Assembly: GCF_014898055.3 (NCBI RefSeq)
Contig: NW_023601754.1
Span: forward strand, 50,833,013 to 50,897,012
Source: Talpa occidentalis
Lineage: Eukaryota; Chordata; Mammalia; Eulipotyphla; Talpidae
Length of the DNA stretch: 64,000 bases
Reading direction: 5' to 3'
Positions 11,240 to 23,644 of the stretch are shown here, piece by piece. The notes beneath the pieces are model-generated. The model did no database searches, was not told the DNA's origin, and was given only the letters and a program-made list of their open reading frames with translations. How positions within the stretch are numbered: position 1 is the stretch's first letter; the number at the start of each line of letters is the position of its first letter. The translations under genes were made by a program, and so were the position numbers.

Positions 11240-11458
11240 ATCTGGTGTGAAAAGTATGGCATTTTATGACAGTGAAGTTGTGAGAAAGGGTTTTCCACAT
11301 TCGATTCATAATCACGCTTTGTCCAAAGGGAAGCGCCTACATTTGAAGAGACTAGAGTTGTTAACAAAGCGCTTTCCATATTCATTTTAATCAAAGCTCT
11401 TGCTACATGTGAGCTGGTGTTAACTGAGGCAGAGCACTAGGTGAATAGTTGACCACAA
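11240..11458 (-). pseudogene. Vestigial zinc fingers downstream of the KZFP-B stop
   Basis: In a shifted frame the sequence continues [17 protein letters not shown] and then decays. It aligns with the relic below KZFP-A. Confidence 0.65.
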
Positions 11459-12789
11459 TCACTGCACTCGTAAGGTCTTTCTCCTGTGTGAATTCTGGTG
11501 CAGTTTGAGATGACTTCCTTTCTTAAAAGACTTCCCACATTCACTGCACTGATGAGGTCTTTCCCCTGTGTGAATTCTCTTGTGCTGATTGCGTGATGAG
11601 ATATGGGTAAAAAATTTTCCACATTCAGTACATTCATAAGGCCTTTCTCCTGTGTGAACTCTCTTATGACCACGGAGAGTAGAGCTACAGGCAAAAGATT
11701 TCCCACACTCACTGCACTGGTAAGGCCTTTCTCCTGTGTGAACCCTCTTGTGCCCACGGAGGGAAGAACTACAAGTAAAAGATTTCCCACATTCCCCACA
11801 CTCGTAAGGACTTTCTCCAGTGTGAACCCGCTGGTGAACAATGTAGTGGTATCTTCCTATAAACGACTTCCCACACTCACTGCACTCAAAAGGTCTCTCT
11901 CCAGTGTGAAGTCTCTGGTGCTGTTGGAGTCCTGCTTTCTGGGCAAAAGATTTCCCACATTCACTGCACACATAAGGCCTTTCTCCCGTGTGATGCCTCT
12001 GGTGTCGCTGGAGTCCTATCTTATAGGTGAAAGTTCTTCCGCATTCCCCACACTCATAAGGCCTTTCTCCTGTGTGAACCCGCTGGTGCACAATGTAGTG
12101 GTATCTTCCTATAAATGACTTTCCACATTCAGTGCATTCAAAAGGTCTTTCTCCAGTGTGAAGTCTCTGGTGTTGCTGGAGCACTGACTTCTGGGTAAAC
12201 GATTTCCCACATTCACTGCACACATAAGGCCTTTCTCCTGTGTGAAGTCTCTGGTGTTGTTGGAGTCCTGCCCGATACGTAAAAGATTTCCCGCATTCAC
12301 TGCAAACAAAAGGCCTCTCTCCTGTGTGAACTCTCTCATGTTGTTGGAATACTGCCTTTCGAGTAAAAGATTTCCCGCATTCATGACACACGTAAGGTCT
12401 TTCTCCTGTGTGAACTTTCTGAGAACAGAGTTGAGCGCAACTGTCTAAAGATTTCCCATATTCACTGCATGACCCAGACTTTTCTCCAGTGGCCACATCC
12501 TCACAGCTCTTTAAGATTCTGTCTCCCAAGTCATGCTTTTGATGCTGCTGGAGATTTGCAACAAAACTAAATCGCTTAATACACACCCCACACCCGAACA
12601 ACTTCTGACTGTTCTGTGTTCCCAGAGGCATGTTAATATGGAAAATGTCTCTCAAGACAGGAATATACATCTCAACAGAGTGGTTCTTCTCAGAAAAGGA
12701 GGCAGGCTCAGGAGACCTGGGCGGTGACATGTTTGCAGAAACATACTGTTCAAAGGGTATCACTCCATCGTGAACTCCACAGCTACAGC
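11459..12789 (-). CDS. KZFP-B, zinc-finger exon (11 C2H2 fingers)
   Basis: Last coding exon. The acceptor TGTACTTAG ends at 12790 and the exon starts GC, giving [11 protein letters not shown]. It adds 442 residues, about 496 in all if translation starts at the GTG of exon 1. After a spacer with a decayed HSVEM...DIFH motif and one degenerate finger, eleven fingers run from about residue 186. Contact residues: RAVQ, YAGQ, QSVQ, GYHV, YIGR, QAGQ, GYHV, CSSG, CSTG, HSSQ, KSHL. Fingers 2-11 align one to one with fingers 4-13 of KZFP-A, so the two are recent paralogues with partly changed specificity. A frameshift just after the last His pair truncates the array at the same place as in A. Confidence 0.9.
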
Positions 12790-13773
12790 CTAAGTACAGA
12801 GAAACACTGGTGAAATACATGTTGACTTCAAAAGGAGGGAACAAACCATCATGTGTGCATCTGTCACGTGCAAATGAGTATGTGGGATGCTTGTTAGAAG
12901 GGGTAGATGGAGTCTAGTTGCCAAAGGGGCTTCTGGGGCCTCTGGGGCCCTCAGTAAAAGTGTCTGGAGAAGTCCCATGGGAAGGACACAATATATTGTG
13001 TAATACAGGAAGAATGGCATGTTCTGCAATTTCTTCCTCTGCCAAAGCATTTGGGAGATTCAGTTGATGACCTGAGGCTCTGCAGAAGCTTCCGTAATTA
13101 ATAAAAAAACTGAAGGAGAATAGATACTTATAAGACTATTTGTGTTGTATATGTACTTCAAAACATGTCAGGACCAAGTGTCAGAACAATTGAGGAGTAG
13201 CTATGAGAGCAATGAAGTACAGAGAGGAGACATTGTAACTGGACTGGAAGCCAGAACAGAAATGACAAAGAGATTGACTAGTTAGCAAATTAGCAACAAG
13301 GAGGAATGAAAAGCAGAAATGTTAGTGTAGCATTGGAAACAACCAACGAAAAAACTTAACTAAATGGAGAGGAATCCTGAAAAGACCTTACAACGGTCTA
13401 CCAACTGTTCAGGGCCAAGTGCTTGTGAAGCACAGCAGTACTGGCTCCATAACTCTGTCAACCCTGATGTCAAATGACAGAGATAAATGGTTGTTTACAC
13501 GGCTCATCTCCTCCCCAGAGTCAAAATTGCCACAACCCACCCAGTCATACATTTGAAAACTGAGCCCAGGGTATCTTCCCTACCAAATACAGAGCATAAT
13601 GATGAAAAAGGTGACTAAACTATAACATATAGACAGAAATATGAAATACAAGGAAAGATAATACTGAAGGATCATGTATTATACTATTACATATATGTGC
13701 ATTTGCATAGACATAGGCTCTCCCATAGGTTGCCACATAGGAGTCCCAAAACCCTTATAAAATACTGCTCGCA
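12790..13773. other. KZFP-B intron, finger-proximal part
   Basis: Unique-looking intron sequence. About 13100-13400 aligns weakly with 25900-26200 (C) and 43420-43870 (D), as expected for duplicated gene units. Confidence 0.5.
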
Positions 13774-14047
13774 GGGCCTCCCTGGTGACGCAGCGGGTTG
13801 AGCAAAGCGCTGTGAAGCTGTATGCCGCCTCTGCAGTGCTGGTTCAATCCCCGCCGGCCAGGGAGATTCCTACATGGCGCGGCAGACCTCTCCTGTCTCG
13901 CCCGCTGCTCCCCTCAGCAATGTATTTCGGTCTGTCTGCCTGTTCTGCTCCCCGCTCTGTCTCTGGTGAATCCTCTCACCCTCCCGTGCCTCTGACCTGT
14001 ACCCCAGTTCTTGTATAAAAATAAAAAAAATAAAATATAAAAAATAA
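13774..14047 (+). mobile_element. tRNA-headed SINE (intermediate type)
   Basis: Head GGGCCTCCCTGGTGACGCAGCGG with body and A-rich tail. It lies in the KZFP-B intron. Confidence 0.85.
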
Positions 14048-14800
14048 ATTCCTGCTGGTAAGAACTGTAGGGGAATCTCTTGTTCTAATCTCTGGTCTAT
14101 GACGCTGTTCCTCAGAAAGGGCTCCCACACCCTTCCCTTGTAAAGTCCTATGTGAGACAGGACTCAGAGCACTGACTGATCTAATGAGGTGGCTCCATTT
14201 GGCTGTCGGGAAAGGAATTAGTAACTAAAACATCAAGTTATGATCAGAAGTTTGGAATTTTCTGCCACATCCTCCCATCCTCCAGAGATTACAGTCTCAG
14301 GAATTAGAGAACCTGCACGTCAGCGACCACAACCACACAAGGAGACTGATGAACCCAACTCCATCAGGATAGACGCTCCTGTGCTGAGAACTTCCTAGAT
14401 CACGCCCTTGTTTTCTTCGTCAAGGTATTCACCTGTATCCTTTATCATGTCCTTGGTAATTCTGAAGGAAAATGAGAGTTCTGTAATGTACTCTAGGAGG
14501 TCAACTGAAACCCAAGTGGAGATGACTGGAGCTCTGTTCTCACAGGCGTTGGCAGGAAGCAGAGGTAATATCACAGGCTTAGCTCTCAGAATTCTGCTAC
14601 ACTGTTGTGTGTAGGTGTGTGTAGTGGAGGGGCCTCATGGGAATGAGTACTTGCCTCCTGGAATAATTCTACATCTGGATAATATTACAGTGAGTTTAAG
14701 TGTACATCACTCATCTGTTACCAGGGAGAATTAGAGGGTGTAATAACCCTTCTTAAGAGCCAAAAGTAGTCAGTGTGAGAACTGAAGTGCATTACTTATG
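14048..14800. other. KZFP-B intron, no feature recognised
   Basis: Intronic sequence without exon-like or repeat signatures that I can name. Confidence 0.4.
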
Positions 14801-15520
14801 AAGGCACAGAAACGTAGAAGGGAAGAGGAGAGCCAGGAGAGAAAGACTTGAGAAAAGAAATGGGTGTTCCCCTATAAAAAAAGGAAAATAAAGTATTATA
14901 CCTTAACAGAGTAAATTAAGTTCCCCAGAAGTATACCCATACAATGTCAGATCAAAGGATTGCTGACAATGATTCAAAATAATTATCTTAACGTAAACTA
15001 CAAGGGAAGACAGGTGGTTCAGAGGACAAAAGAAAAAAACATACCCAAATACCTTGCCAAGATCAGAGAGAAAAAATGATTTCTAGACTAGAATGCAATA
15101 AATAATAAAATGAAAAATACAACAGAGAATATCAATTATCACCATCATGCAGCAGTAAAAAAATCTGACCTCAAAACAATGTTATTTCAAGTCAAGCCAG
15201 AGTTAAAGACTAATGTAACTCTGGATCATGAATGTCATCATGAGAAACATGTTCTTGGAGTGCAATGGGAAAAGAGAGAAAAGGAACAAAGAGCTCACTT
15301 AAGAACTGACGGCTAAGCACTTCTGAAACTGGGAGAGGGTGTCAATACGAAGGTGGACAATGCTCATACTTACCCACAATGAGATCTTCACCAAGACACA
15401 GTATAACAAAACTTCCAATGATCAAAAACTAAACTTTGAAAGCAGAAAGTGCAGAAAAGTTTGATTAAAGCAGAAAGTTTGATAAATTCTAACTCTAAAG
15501 GAGAAAAATCCAAGCAAGAA
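14801..15520 (+). mobile_element. Possible old L1 (L1M-type) noncoding fragment
   Basis: A-rich sequence that continues after two SINEs to about 16330 (AGAAATGGTAATGGAAGTTC). Its counterpart in the KZFP-C intron (26710-27560) has the L1M-like phrase GAAATGGTAAAGAAAGCTC. The family is inferred from memory of such phrases only. Confidence 0.4.
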
Positions 15521-15529
15521 TTTTTTCTT

Positions 15530-15800
15530 TTCTTTTTTTTTAAAGATTTATTTATTTATTTGTACAAGCACTGGGTACAGTCAGAAGCGCAGGAGGGTGA
15601 GAGAATTGACCAGAGCTAGAGCGGGGAACAGAACAGGCAGACTGATGAAATACACTGCTGAGGGGAGCAGTGGGCGTGGCAGGAGAGGTCTGTCACGCCA
15701 TGTGGGACCCTCGCCAGTGGCCGGGGATCGAACCAGTGTTGCAGAGGCTGCGGGCAGCTTCGCAGCCCAGCGCTCAACCACTACACCACCAGGGGAGGCC
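15530..15800 (-). mobile_element. tRNA-headed SINE, reverse (G-type), first of a serial pair
   Basis: AAAGATTTATTTATTTATTTG to CCACCAGGGGAGGCC. Flanked by CAAGCAAGAATT at 15511 and again at 15801. The same site was used again by the next SINE. Confidence 0.9.
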
Positions 15801-15812
15801 CAAGCAAGAATT

Positions 15813-16130
15813 CTTTTTTTTTTTTTTTTTTAATAGAGGCATGTTTTTATTTATTTATTTGTTTGTTTGTTTGTTTTGTTTATACAAGCACTGGGTACAG
15901 TCAGAAGCGCGGGAGGGTGAGAGAATTCACCAGAGCCAGAGCGGGGAGCAGAGCAGGCAGAAGGACCGAAGGACACTGCTGAGGGGAGCAGCAGGCAGCA
16001 GGAGAGGTCTGCGCGCCATGTGGGACCCTCCTCCGGTGGCCGGGGAGCAGCCGGGGATCGAACCTGCGCCGCCGAGGCCGCAGGCAGCTTCGCAACCCAG
16101 CGCTCAACCGCTGCGCCACCGAGGAGGCCC
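15813..16130 (-). mobile_element. tRNA-headed SINE, reverse (G-type), second of a serial pair
   Basis: Long T-run, TAATAGAGGCATG, body, and GCGCCACCGAGGAGGCCC. Followed by a third copy of AAGCAAGAATTC at 16131. The extra TAATAGAGGCATG between tail and T-run marks a subgroup also seen at 28081, 36486, 47318 and 58278. Confidence 0.9.
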
Positions 16131-16330
16131 AAGCAAGAATTCTTTATCCAGGAAACTATCTCAAAAATCAAAGAGACATAAAATATTACCAAGTCAATGA
16201 AAAACAGAGGGAGGTCATCAATCACTTACATTTTTTATCAGAAATGGTAATGGAAGTTCTTCAAGTTGAAATGAAGAGACGCTAATTAATAACAGAAAAA
16301 CATGAAAATATACTAGACAATACAGGGGGA
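16131..16330 (+). mobile_element. Continuation of the possible L1M fragment
   Basis: Resumes the A-rich sequence interrupted by the two SINEs. Confidence 0.35.
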
Positions 16331-16406
16331 ATACAGAATATTAATATTATAATGTGGGGGTTTATGAATCATTTACTATGGTGTGAAACAGAAAGTATTA
16401 AAAATA

Positions 16407-16676
16407 GGGGCCTCCCTGGTGGCGCAAGGTGTTAATACGCAACCTATGAAGCAACCCATAGCCTCTGCAGCACGAGTTCGATCCCCAGCCAGGGAGATAC
16501 CCACATGGCGCAGTAGACCTCTCCTGACTCGCCAGCTGCTCCCCTCAGCAGTGTATTTCAGTCCATCCACCTGTTCTGCTCCCCACTCTCTCTCTGGTGA
16601 ATCCTCTCACCCCCCACACCTCTGGCTGATACCCCAGTTCTTGTATGCACAAATAAATAACTCTTAAAAAAAAATA
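16407..16676 (+). mobile_element. tRNA-headed SINE (T-type)
   Basis: Head GGGGCCTCCCTGGTGGCGCAAGG, B box GTTCGATCCCC, tail AAATAAATAACTC with A-run. Confidence 0.88.
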
Positions 16677-16679
16677 AAA

Positions 16680-17760
16680 GTGGAAAAAACATATAACCCG
16701 TCAGACACACTACTGGCAGTAACCTAAACACCTAACACCACACCATCTGATCAAAAAGCTGTGTGCTCCACAATGTTTATTGTAGCTTTGTTCACAACAG
16801 TTAGAAGGTGGGAACAGGGCCTCCCCAGTGGCGCAGCGGTTGAATGCTGGGCTGCGAAGCTGTCCGCAGCCTCTGCAGCGCCGGTTTGATCCCCGACCCC
16901 CAGGCAAGGGGCCCACATGGTGCACAGACCTCTCCTGCCGCCCGCTGCTCCCCTCAGCAGTGTATTTCGTCAGTCTGCCTGTTCTGCTCCCCGCTATGGT
17001 GAATTCTCTCACCCTCCCGCGCTTCTGACTGTAGCCAGTGCTTGTATAAATAAATAAATAAATCTTAAAAAAAAAAAAAGAAGAAGAAGGTGGGAACAAC
17101 TTACGTGCCCACTGAAAGAGAGTATGGATTAGGAAGACGTGCTTTACATACAGAATGGGAGTGTTCAGTCATAAGGTCACTAAGACTAAACATTGCCATT
17201 TACAGAAAGGAGTTCTGGAATATCTATGTAGTAAGTAAAGCAAATCAGCAGGACAAGAATAAATGTTGCACATTTACTCAGGGCAGCATTCAACAAAGCA
17301 AAATGCTTATAGAAAATGAAGTAGCAGACACTACTATACAAGTGAAGCTTCTGAGGTCCAGGGGGAAGAGAGAGGGAGAAAGGATTAAAGGGCATGAGGG
17401 ATAGCGGTGAGAAAAAGCTGTAGAAGGAAATACTGCAGACGTACTCTATCAGACTGAAACAAACAACAACAGAAACTAGAATGCCAGGGGTTGGGACTGT
17501 CTGGAGAAGATCAGCTGTTTGTCAGCTCATCTTTTTGGTAAAACGTGCCAGTGTTGAGATGCATAAGCTCTGTGGACCTCATCTACAACGTAGTGACTAC
17601 AGATAGCAATACTGATATTTCCACATAAGACTTACTAGAATAAACCTATAATGACTTCACACAGGACAAAAAATCTAAGTATATGAGGTAGTGAACAACC
17701 TACATATGGGAATTATCATGCCACCATACACGTTAAATACATGCATTAGAGATCAACAAG
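16680..17760 (+). mobile_element. L1 3' remnant, interrupted by a SINE
   Basis: Old L1-like phrases (TGTTTATTGTAGCTTTGTTCACAACAG... CAACTTACGTGCCCACTGA... ACAGAATGGGAGTG) occur in the order of an L1 3' end. The SINE at 16817-17082 splits it. Confidence 0.55.
16817..17082 (+). mobile_element. tRNA-headed SINE (G-type)
   Basis: Head GGGCCTCCCCAGTGGCGCAGCGG to an A-run. Flanked by GAAGGTGGGAACA on both sides (16804-16816 and 17086-17098), a perfect target duplication. Confidence 0.92.
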
Positions 17761-18324
<564 letters not shown>

Positions 18325-19089
18325 TCAGCTAGCCGGCCGCCAGCGCTCGCCTCAGGGAGAGCCAAAGACCCGAGTCCAACACAACCCTCAGTCCTCAGCA
18401 TGGCGGAGGCCAGGGAGCCAGCGTGGCTCTGGGAGGGACCAGACTTACTGCCAGGACCCTGCAGCGGCCCACGCGGGGCCTGGACTCCTCGTCCACTCTC
18501 TAGTGGACACCACCCCGCACTCCAGCCCTCCGGTGTCTCCGGCTCTCACAGACGCTCTCCGGAGCCGCGGTCTTCTTCTCCTCCTCGGACCCGCCGGCGC
18601 CTCGCGGGCACCGACCTCCTGTCCAACCTGGTGACGGCCCCATGCGGGCAGTGCGGCCAGGCAGGTCCACCCACCGACGGCCACTCCTAGCCCCACGGCG
18701 TCCAGGTGGAAGCGCAGGCGGCACGGCCTCTTGGGGGCCATCCTGAGCGCTGGGAGCCCCCGGCCCCCACCCACATCACCCCCGCCCGATGTCCCGCGCG
18801 GTCACTACGGAGCGACAGAGCGCCGCTCCGAGCCGGCCCGGCCCGCGGCGCCCCCGCCGCCGCCCGGACCCCGCCCCTGCCCGCGCCCGGCCCTCGACGC
18901 CTCCCCGCCCCACTCTCGGCCGCGCCGGGCGCTCGGCGGGAAACTCAGAGTCGCCCCAGGCGAGGCAGCGTCCCCGCCCAGGCCCCGGCCGAGCCCCGCG
19001 GCCGCCCCCGATGAGAGCCCAGCCGAGCCCGACGCCCCGCGCCCCCGTCCCGGCCGGCACCGCCCACCCGGCGACCGACGGGCCGGTAC

Positions 19090-19179
19090 CTCAGCCGGGG
19101 CCCGCGGCGCGGCCGCCGCCACCGGACTGCGCGGGGCGCGGGAGGGCGGGGGCCCGGGCCGGGCGCGTTCCGGCGGCAT
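19090..19179 (-). CDS. KZFP-B, first coding exon (start codon altered)
   Basis: The conserved leader AAAAPRAPAE and donor GTACC are present, but the ATG used by A, C, D and F reads GTG here (19122-19120). An in-frame ATG at 19179 would extend the protein by 19 residues (MPPERARPGPPPSRAPRSP) to the leader. Coordinates span from that ATG. If only the homologous position is used, the coding part is 19090-19122 with a non-AUG start. The protein would have 496 residues from GTG or 515 from the upstream ATG. The gene may instead be translated poorly or not at all. Confidence 0.65.
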
Positions 19180-19270
19180 CGCCACCCCCCGGCGCCTCCG
19201 CCGGGCGCGCTGAGCCCCAGACGCAGCGAGCGGCCGCCTCGGAAGCCACGACGGCCTCCGCGAGCCACCG

Positions 19271-19380
19271 CCGGAAGTCCCGCCCCGACGCGCCGGCACG
19301 CACGCGCGCTCAGGCCGCCTCCGGCTCTGATTGGCTCACGCCCGCCGGGTGGCGCGCAGTGCCCCCTGGGTACTGTAGTT
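19271..19380 (-). promoter_or_regulatory. KZFP-B promoter module
   Basis: Minus strand: ACTACAGTACCCAG at the 5' end, CCAAT box (ATTGG at 19329-19333), and CCGGAAGTCCCGCCCC at 19271-19286. It lies in a CpG island of about 18.55-19.85 kb. Confidence 0.8.
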
Positions 19381-20122
19381 TCCCCGGCAGCCGCCCAGGA
19401 GCAGGTGCCGCGTCTGGACACCCGCGACTTGGGGACCTGGAGGCGCAGCCAGGGCACAGCTGACCCGCCGTCCCGGGACACGGCGGGGTTCCCACCTCTC
19501 AGCGTTGGCAACTGCTCACTCGCGTCCTTAGAGACAGCATCTTAGGCTCCGGAGAGGCGCGGATGTGCCCGAGACTGAGACTAACCGACCATTCCCAAGG
19601 GCTGCAGACCCAAATCTGCTCATTGGGACCAAAGCGCACGTCCCGGAGACGCTTCCCTGCCGCAGACATGCGTGTGGTTAGACGTCCCCCCACGCTGTCG
19701 GGCCTGAGTCACCACTTGGCAGTGTCCACTCCCCGCAACCACGGCCCCCGCCCCAGCCATCGCCTCTCACGCCCGCAAGCACACGTCACTGTCTCACCCC
19801 AGCCCGCAGGCCGCACCGGCAAGTGGCCCAGAACGCGCGCTGCGAATCCGGGGCTCACACTCAGCCGCCCAAAGCGAAAGAGCTGCACCCCGAGACCGAC
19901 AGAGACCTCCAGGAACACGGAACTGTTCTCCATTTTTAAGTCCTGCCAGGGATCTCAGAAAGATGCCACTAAAACGGGGCGTATTATTACATTACGTGGC
20001 TCATTTCCTCATTTCCAGCCCTATGAATCTAGCCCGGAGAATCACCATTTTGGTCTAGAAGCACTTGGCGGAGTGAAGACACTCAGGAGGCTCAGACAGG
20101 TAAACTAAAGAAAACACAGGTA
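19381..20122. other. Intergenic, distal part of CpG island
   Basis: GC-rich to about 19.85 kb, then ordinary composition. Open frames across it have no domain. Confidence 0.4.
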
Positions 20123-20393
20123 GGGTCTCCCTGGTGGAGCAGGGTTTAAGTCTCAGCACTATGAAGCTATTGGCTCCACTGCAGCACGAGTATAAACCCT
20201 GGCCAGGGAGACAACCCTCCTGTCTCCCGCTGCTCTCCTCAGCAGGGTGTTTCAGTCAGTCTGCCTGTTCTGCTCCCTACTCTGTCTCTGGTGAGTCCTC
20301 TCTCACCCCCTCGCCCCTGCACTTCTGGCCTGCACCCCAGCTCTTGTTCGCATAAACAAACAAATCTTAAAAACAAAAACAAACAAAAAAAAA
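20123..20393 (+). mobile_element. tRNA-headed SINE (T-type)
   Basis: GGGTCTCCCTGGTGGAGCAGGG head, body, and a tail diverged to AAACAAACAAATC. Confidence 0.82.
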
Positions 20394-21170
20394 ACCAAAC
20401 CCACAAACCCAGATATGAAATTATGAAAGGAAAAGGAAGTTCCATGAATGAGAGAAAACATATAATTTCAGTTCTCAATGGTCCTGGCAACCAAGGGTAA
20501 TTTCGTGAGTTTTTGGAAATTGCCAGTTTTGCAGAATTTGGATGTCCAACTGTGGGGTAACGGCAAAACCCCTCTATGAATCCCCCTAAGGTACAAACTC
20601 CACATCATTCTTTGGGACTCCTAAATGTCAACAAGCCTAGGATGAAATAAAGGGAAGGCTGATCTCAGCATGTGCCTTAAGGCTGCCCATGTATCTTCAA
20701 CTATGTATGTAGTTATAGTCAACATCTTGCTCATGTTTCACTGGTGGGGGATTGCAGGGAGTTTTGCATAGGAAAAGACGCAATACACCTAGAAGTGTAA
20801 GGTGTTTGTATATATGGTACACAAGTTTGAAAAAAAATAGGATATATTCTTGCAGTACTGAAGCAATTATTCCATTCCGCAAATAAGTCATTTCTGTATT
20901 CAAGAAACTACAAAATTTCAAGATACAATTTTGCTGCAGTTCTATCCTAAGAACAGGGAAACAGCCTAAGTTCATGAAAGAAAATGCAATATATGAGGAG
21001 ATATTTTACAAAATATTTGGGAGAAAAAAAAAAAAAAAGGGCACCAGAGAACCCTTAGGGAAATACATATAGACAAATGAAAGAAGTTAATTAATTGGTC
21101 ATCACACAAAGTACTTGCTACAATGTAGAGATACTGAAATATCACAAATTGCTGTTAAGAATGTAAAATG
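20394..21170. other. Intergenic AT-rich sequence
   Basis: The last 200 bases (GAGATACTGAAATATCAC, AAGAATGTAAAATGG) resemble an L1 3' region continuing beyond the next SINE. Otherwise nothing recognised. Confidence 0.35.
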
Positions 21171-21432
21171 GGGGGCCTCCTCGGTGGCACAGCAGGTGGA
21201 GTGCAGCGCTGTGAAGCTGTCTGCAACCTCTGCAGCTCGGGGTCGATTCCTGGCTGGCAGGGGAGAAACCCACATGGCGCGCAGACCTCTCCTGCCTCGC
21301 CCGCTGCTCCCCTCAGCAGTGTCTTCAGTCCATCTGCCTGTTCTGCTCCCCGTTCTGTCTCTGGGGAAATCTCTCACCCTCCCATGCCTCTGACCTATAC
21401 CCCCGTTCTTATATAAATAAATCTTTAAAAAA
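21171..21432 (+). mobile_element. tRNA-headed SINE (intermediate type)
   Basis: Head GGGGGCCTCCTCGGTGGCACAGCAGG, body, short AAATAAATC tail. Confidence 0.85.
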
Positions 21433-21990
21433 AACTTTTTTAAATGGTACAATTTAGGTCACAACCTATTTTTTATATAACACTCTTACTCTGTGACTCA
21501 GATATTGCATCCACCGTATTCACAAAGATAATGAAACATTTAATCACATAAAGAATTGTATACCTTTATAGAAGGTTCATTTACAATAGCTGGAAAAATA
21601 GAAATAACCCAAGTTCTATGAACAGACCAAATGATAAGATGGTATATCCAAAGGTAGAGGAAAATGTGGAGCTACTCATACAATATCATTTTTAAAGGAT
21701 AAATGATAAAAGTAATTTTGCAACATAAAAAAAGCAGGAAAGGAAGGTAAACATACAATGACTTCTAGTCACAGAAATCCAGAAAATGTAAAGACATCTA
21801 CTTTGAAGACATGTGAAGGGCAGTTACAGATGAATAAAAGGCACGAGGGAACTCTCCGATGACAGGCACTGTCATCACTTGACCAAGGGAGTGGTGTTAA
21901 AGGTACACACTTAAATAAAAACTTAAGAAACACTGCATTCAGTATGTGTAGTTCATGACAGGTAATTTATACCTTAATAAAGCTTTAAAA
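21433..21990 (+). mobile_element. L1 3' remnant
   Basis: Sequence such as CTGTGACTCAGATATTGCATCC, TTTACAATAGCTGGAAAAATAG and CCCAAGTTCTATGAACAG follows the order of an L1 3' end. Confidence 0.5.
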
Positions 21991-23100
21991 CCTGGCTCAT
22001 AGCTTTAGAAAAATACGTCCCACTATTGAGAAAATAGGCTCAGCAGTTGATACTGTCTCCCTCACTCTCCTCAGGTCGCGGGGGGTCAGGCTTGCCTCAG
22101 TGACACCAGACACTGGTGATCATGGAAGTGCATTTCCAACTGTCAACATAATGCTACCTTCCCACAAAAGGCCCATCTGTGGACAAGAGATCTCCCTTTA
22201 CTCTCTTTATCTACCTGCGGGTGCAGCAATGGGCTCGAGGGAAATAGGGGCTACAGGAATCCACAGACCTTTTCATTATTTTCTCTGAATGACATGAGCT
22301 ACACAAGATGAACACGCTTAGCGGTTCAGAGATCTGTGTACAGACTCATCTCGCACAGTCCCTGTCACAGAAACACGTCTGGATGTAGTTTTAGGAGAGG
22401 CACACTCCGTCTAGGTCTCTATAGCGCCTGCAATTCACATTAATCCACTGTGTCAGTAGCAGCTGTGGTTTCCACTGACCCCAATCAGCATACAAGCAGT
22501 GACTGGCACACATGAAACTGGAAATAGCTGAGCACACGTGAGCTTGCCGGAACTGGGTAAGAGCGTCCTCTCAATACACCAAATCTCTGTGATATTCACT
22601 GTGAACGAGGGGGAAAAATTCATGCTGTTCCTACAAGGTGAAGCTGTTACAACTGTCACCTCCTCAGAGTTACTGCAGTCTCCTAAAATAGCACAAAGGC
22701 CTCCAATGAGAACCAGGAAGCCCTGCAGTCTTGTCTTGGAGACTGAGGAACAAAGCAAGATCTGCTATTATATAGCTCTCTGAGGAGCATAAAAAGGCCA
22801 TAAACTAAAAAGAAATGTTTACCCCTTCAAGTCAGAACTCATTTTCAAAATTTCACAAATAGTGACTAGAAGTCCCAAGATTGCAAAGTGCCAAAATAAA
22901 AAGTCATCCAAATGAGAGCAAGAGGCGATAGGCTTTTGGTGGATCAGCGACCTGAACGCTGGGAAATTCCATCACAGGAGCCATGTGAGACCAGCAACCC
23001 AGAAAATCATAATCTAAGCTTTCTAGTCACGGGTTGGATTCTCCCACCAAAAATCGGTCAGGTTAGGGATGAAACAAATCAGAGAAAGGAGAAAGGAACG
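21991..23100. other. Intergenic sequence between KZFP-B and KZFP-C
   Basis: No coding exon or repeat that I can name. Confidence 0.4.
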
Positions 23101-23644
23101 AGAGCTCAGGTTTCTTACAAATTGTGCCCACAAATGGGAGAACGTCCAGGCTGACCCCCCCGCACATGCTGTGCTGGGTCCATGATGAACTCTTCAGCAC
23201 CTGCTCACCCTCACAAGTGAGAGGCTTACACGATGAAACCGGCAGTGACATCAACGTGGGAAAGGTCCTTAAAAAAGCGTAATACACACGTCCCAAACCT
23301 GACATTTCCGCGGCTGCGTACGTGTGTGCTGGATACAGGCCGAGGGGACATCCACAAGCGTCTCCCCAGTGCTGATGTGCCCAAGCATAAACCATGTTAC
23401 CAGCACACAGGTGTTTTGTATGTGAATTCTGTGGCATCCGATAAAACTGAAGGCTTTTGTACATTCACTGCACTTCTACAATCCTTCCTCACACTGAGCT
23501 CTGGAGAGTGTTTTGAAAAAAGGATTTCCCACATTCACGGCCCCATAATGGTTCGATGCAGTATGCGTATTTGCTGCTCAAGGAATACAGTAGTACCCAT
23601 GATCGCTTTACACCGTCATCTCTTCTGAGTTTAAGAAGGTGGCG
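23101..23644 (-). other. KZFP-C 3' flank with decayed finger remnants
   Basis: It aligns in patches with the KZFP-B 3' flank. Near 23480-23560 the minus strand has finger-like phrases in broken frames, so the array was probably longer in the past. Confidence 0.5.
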
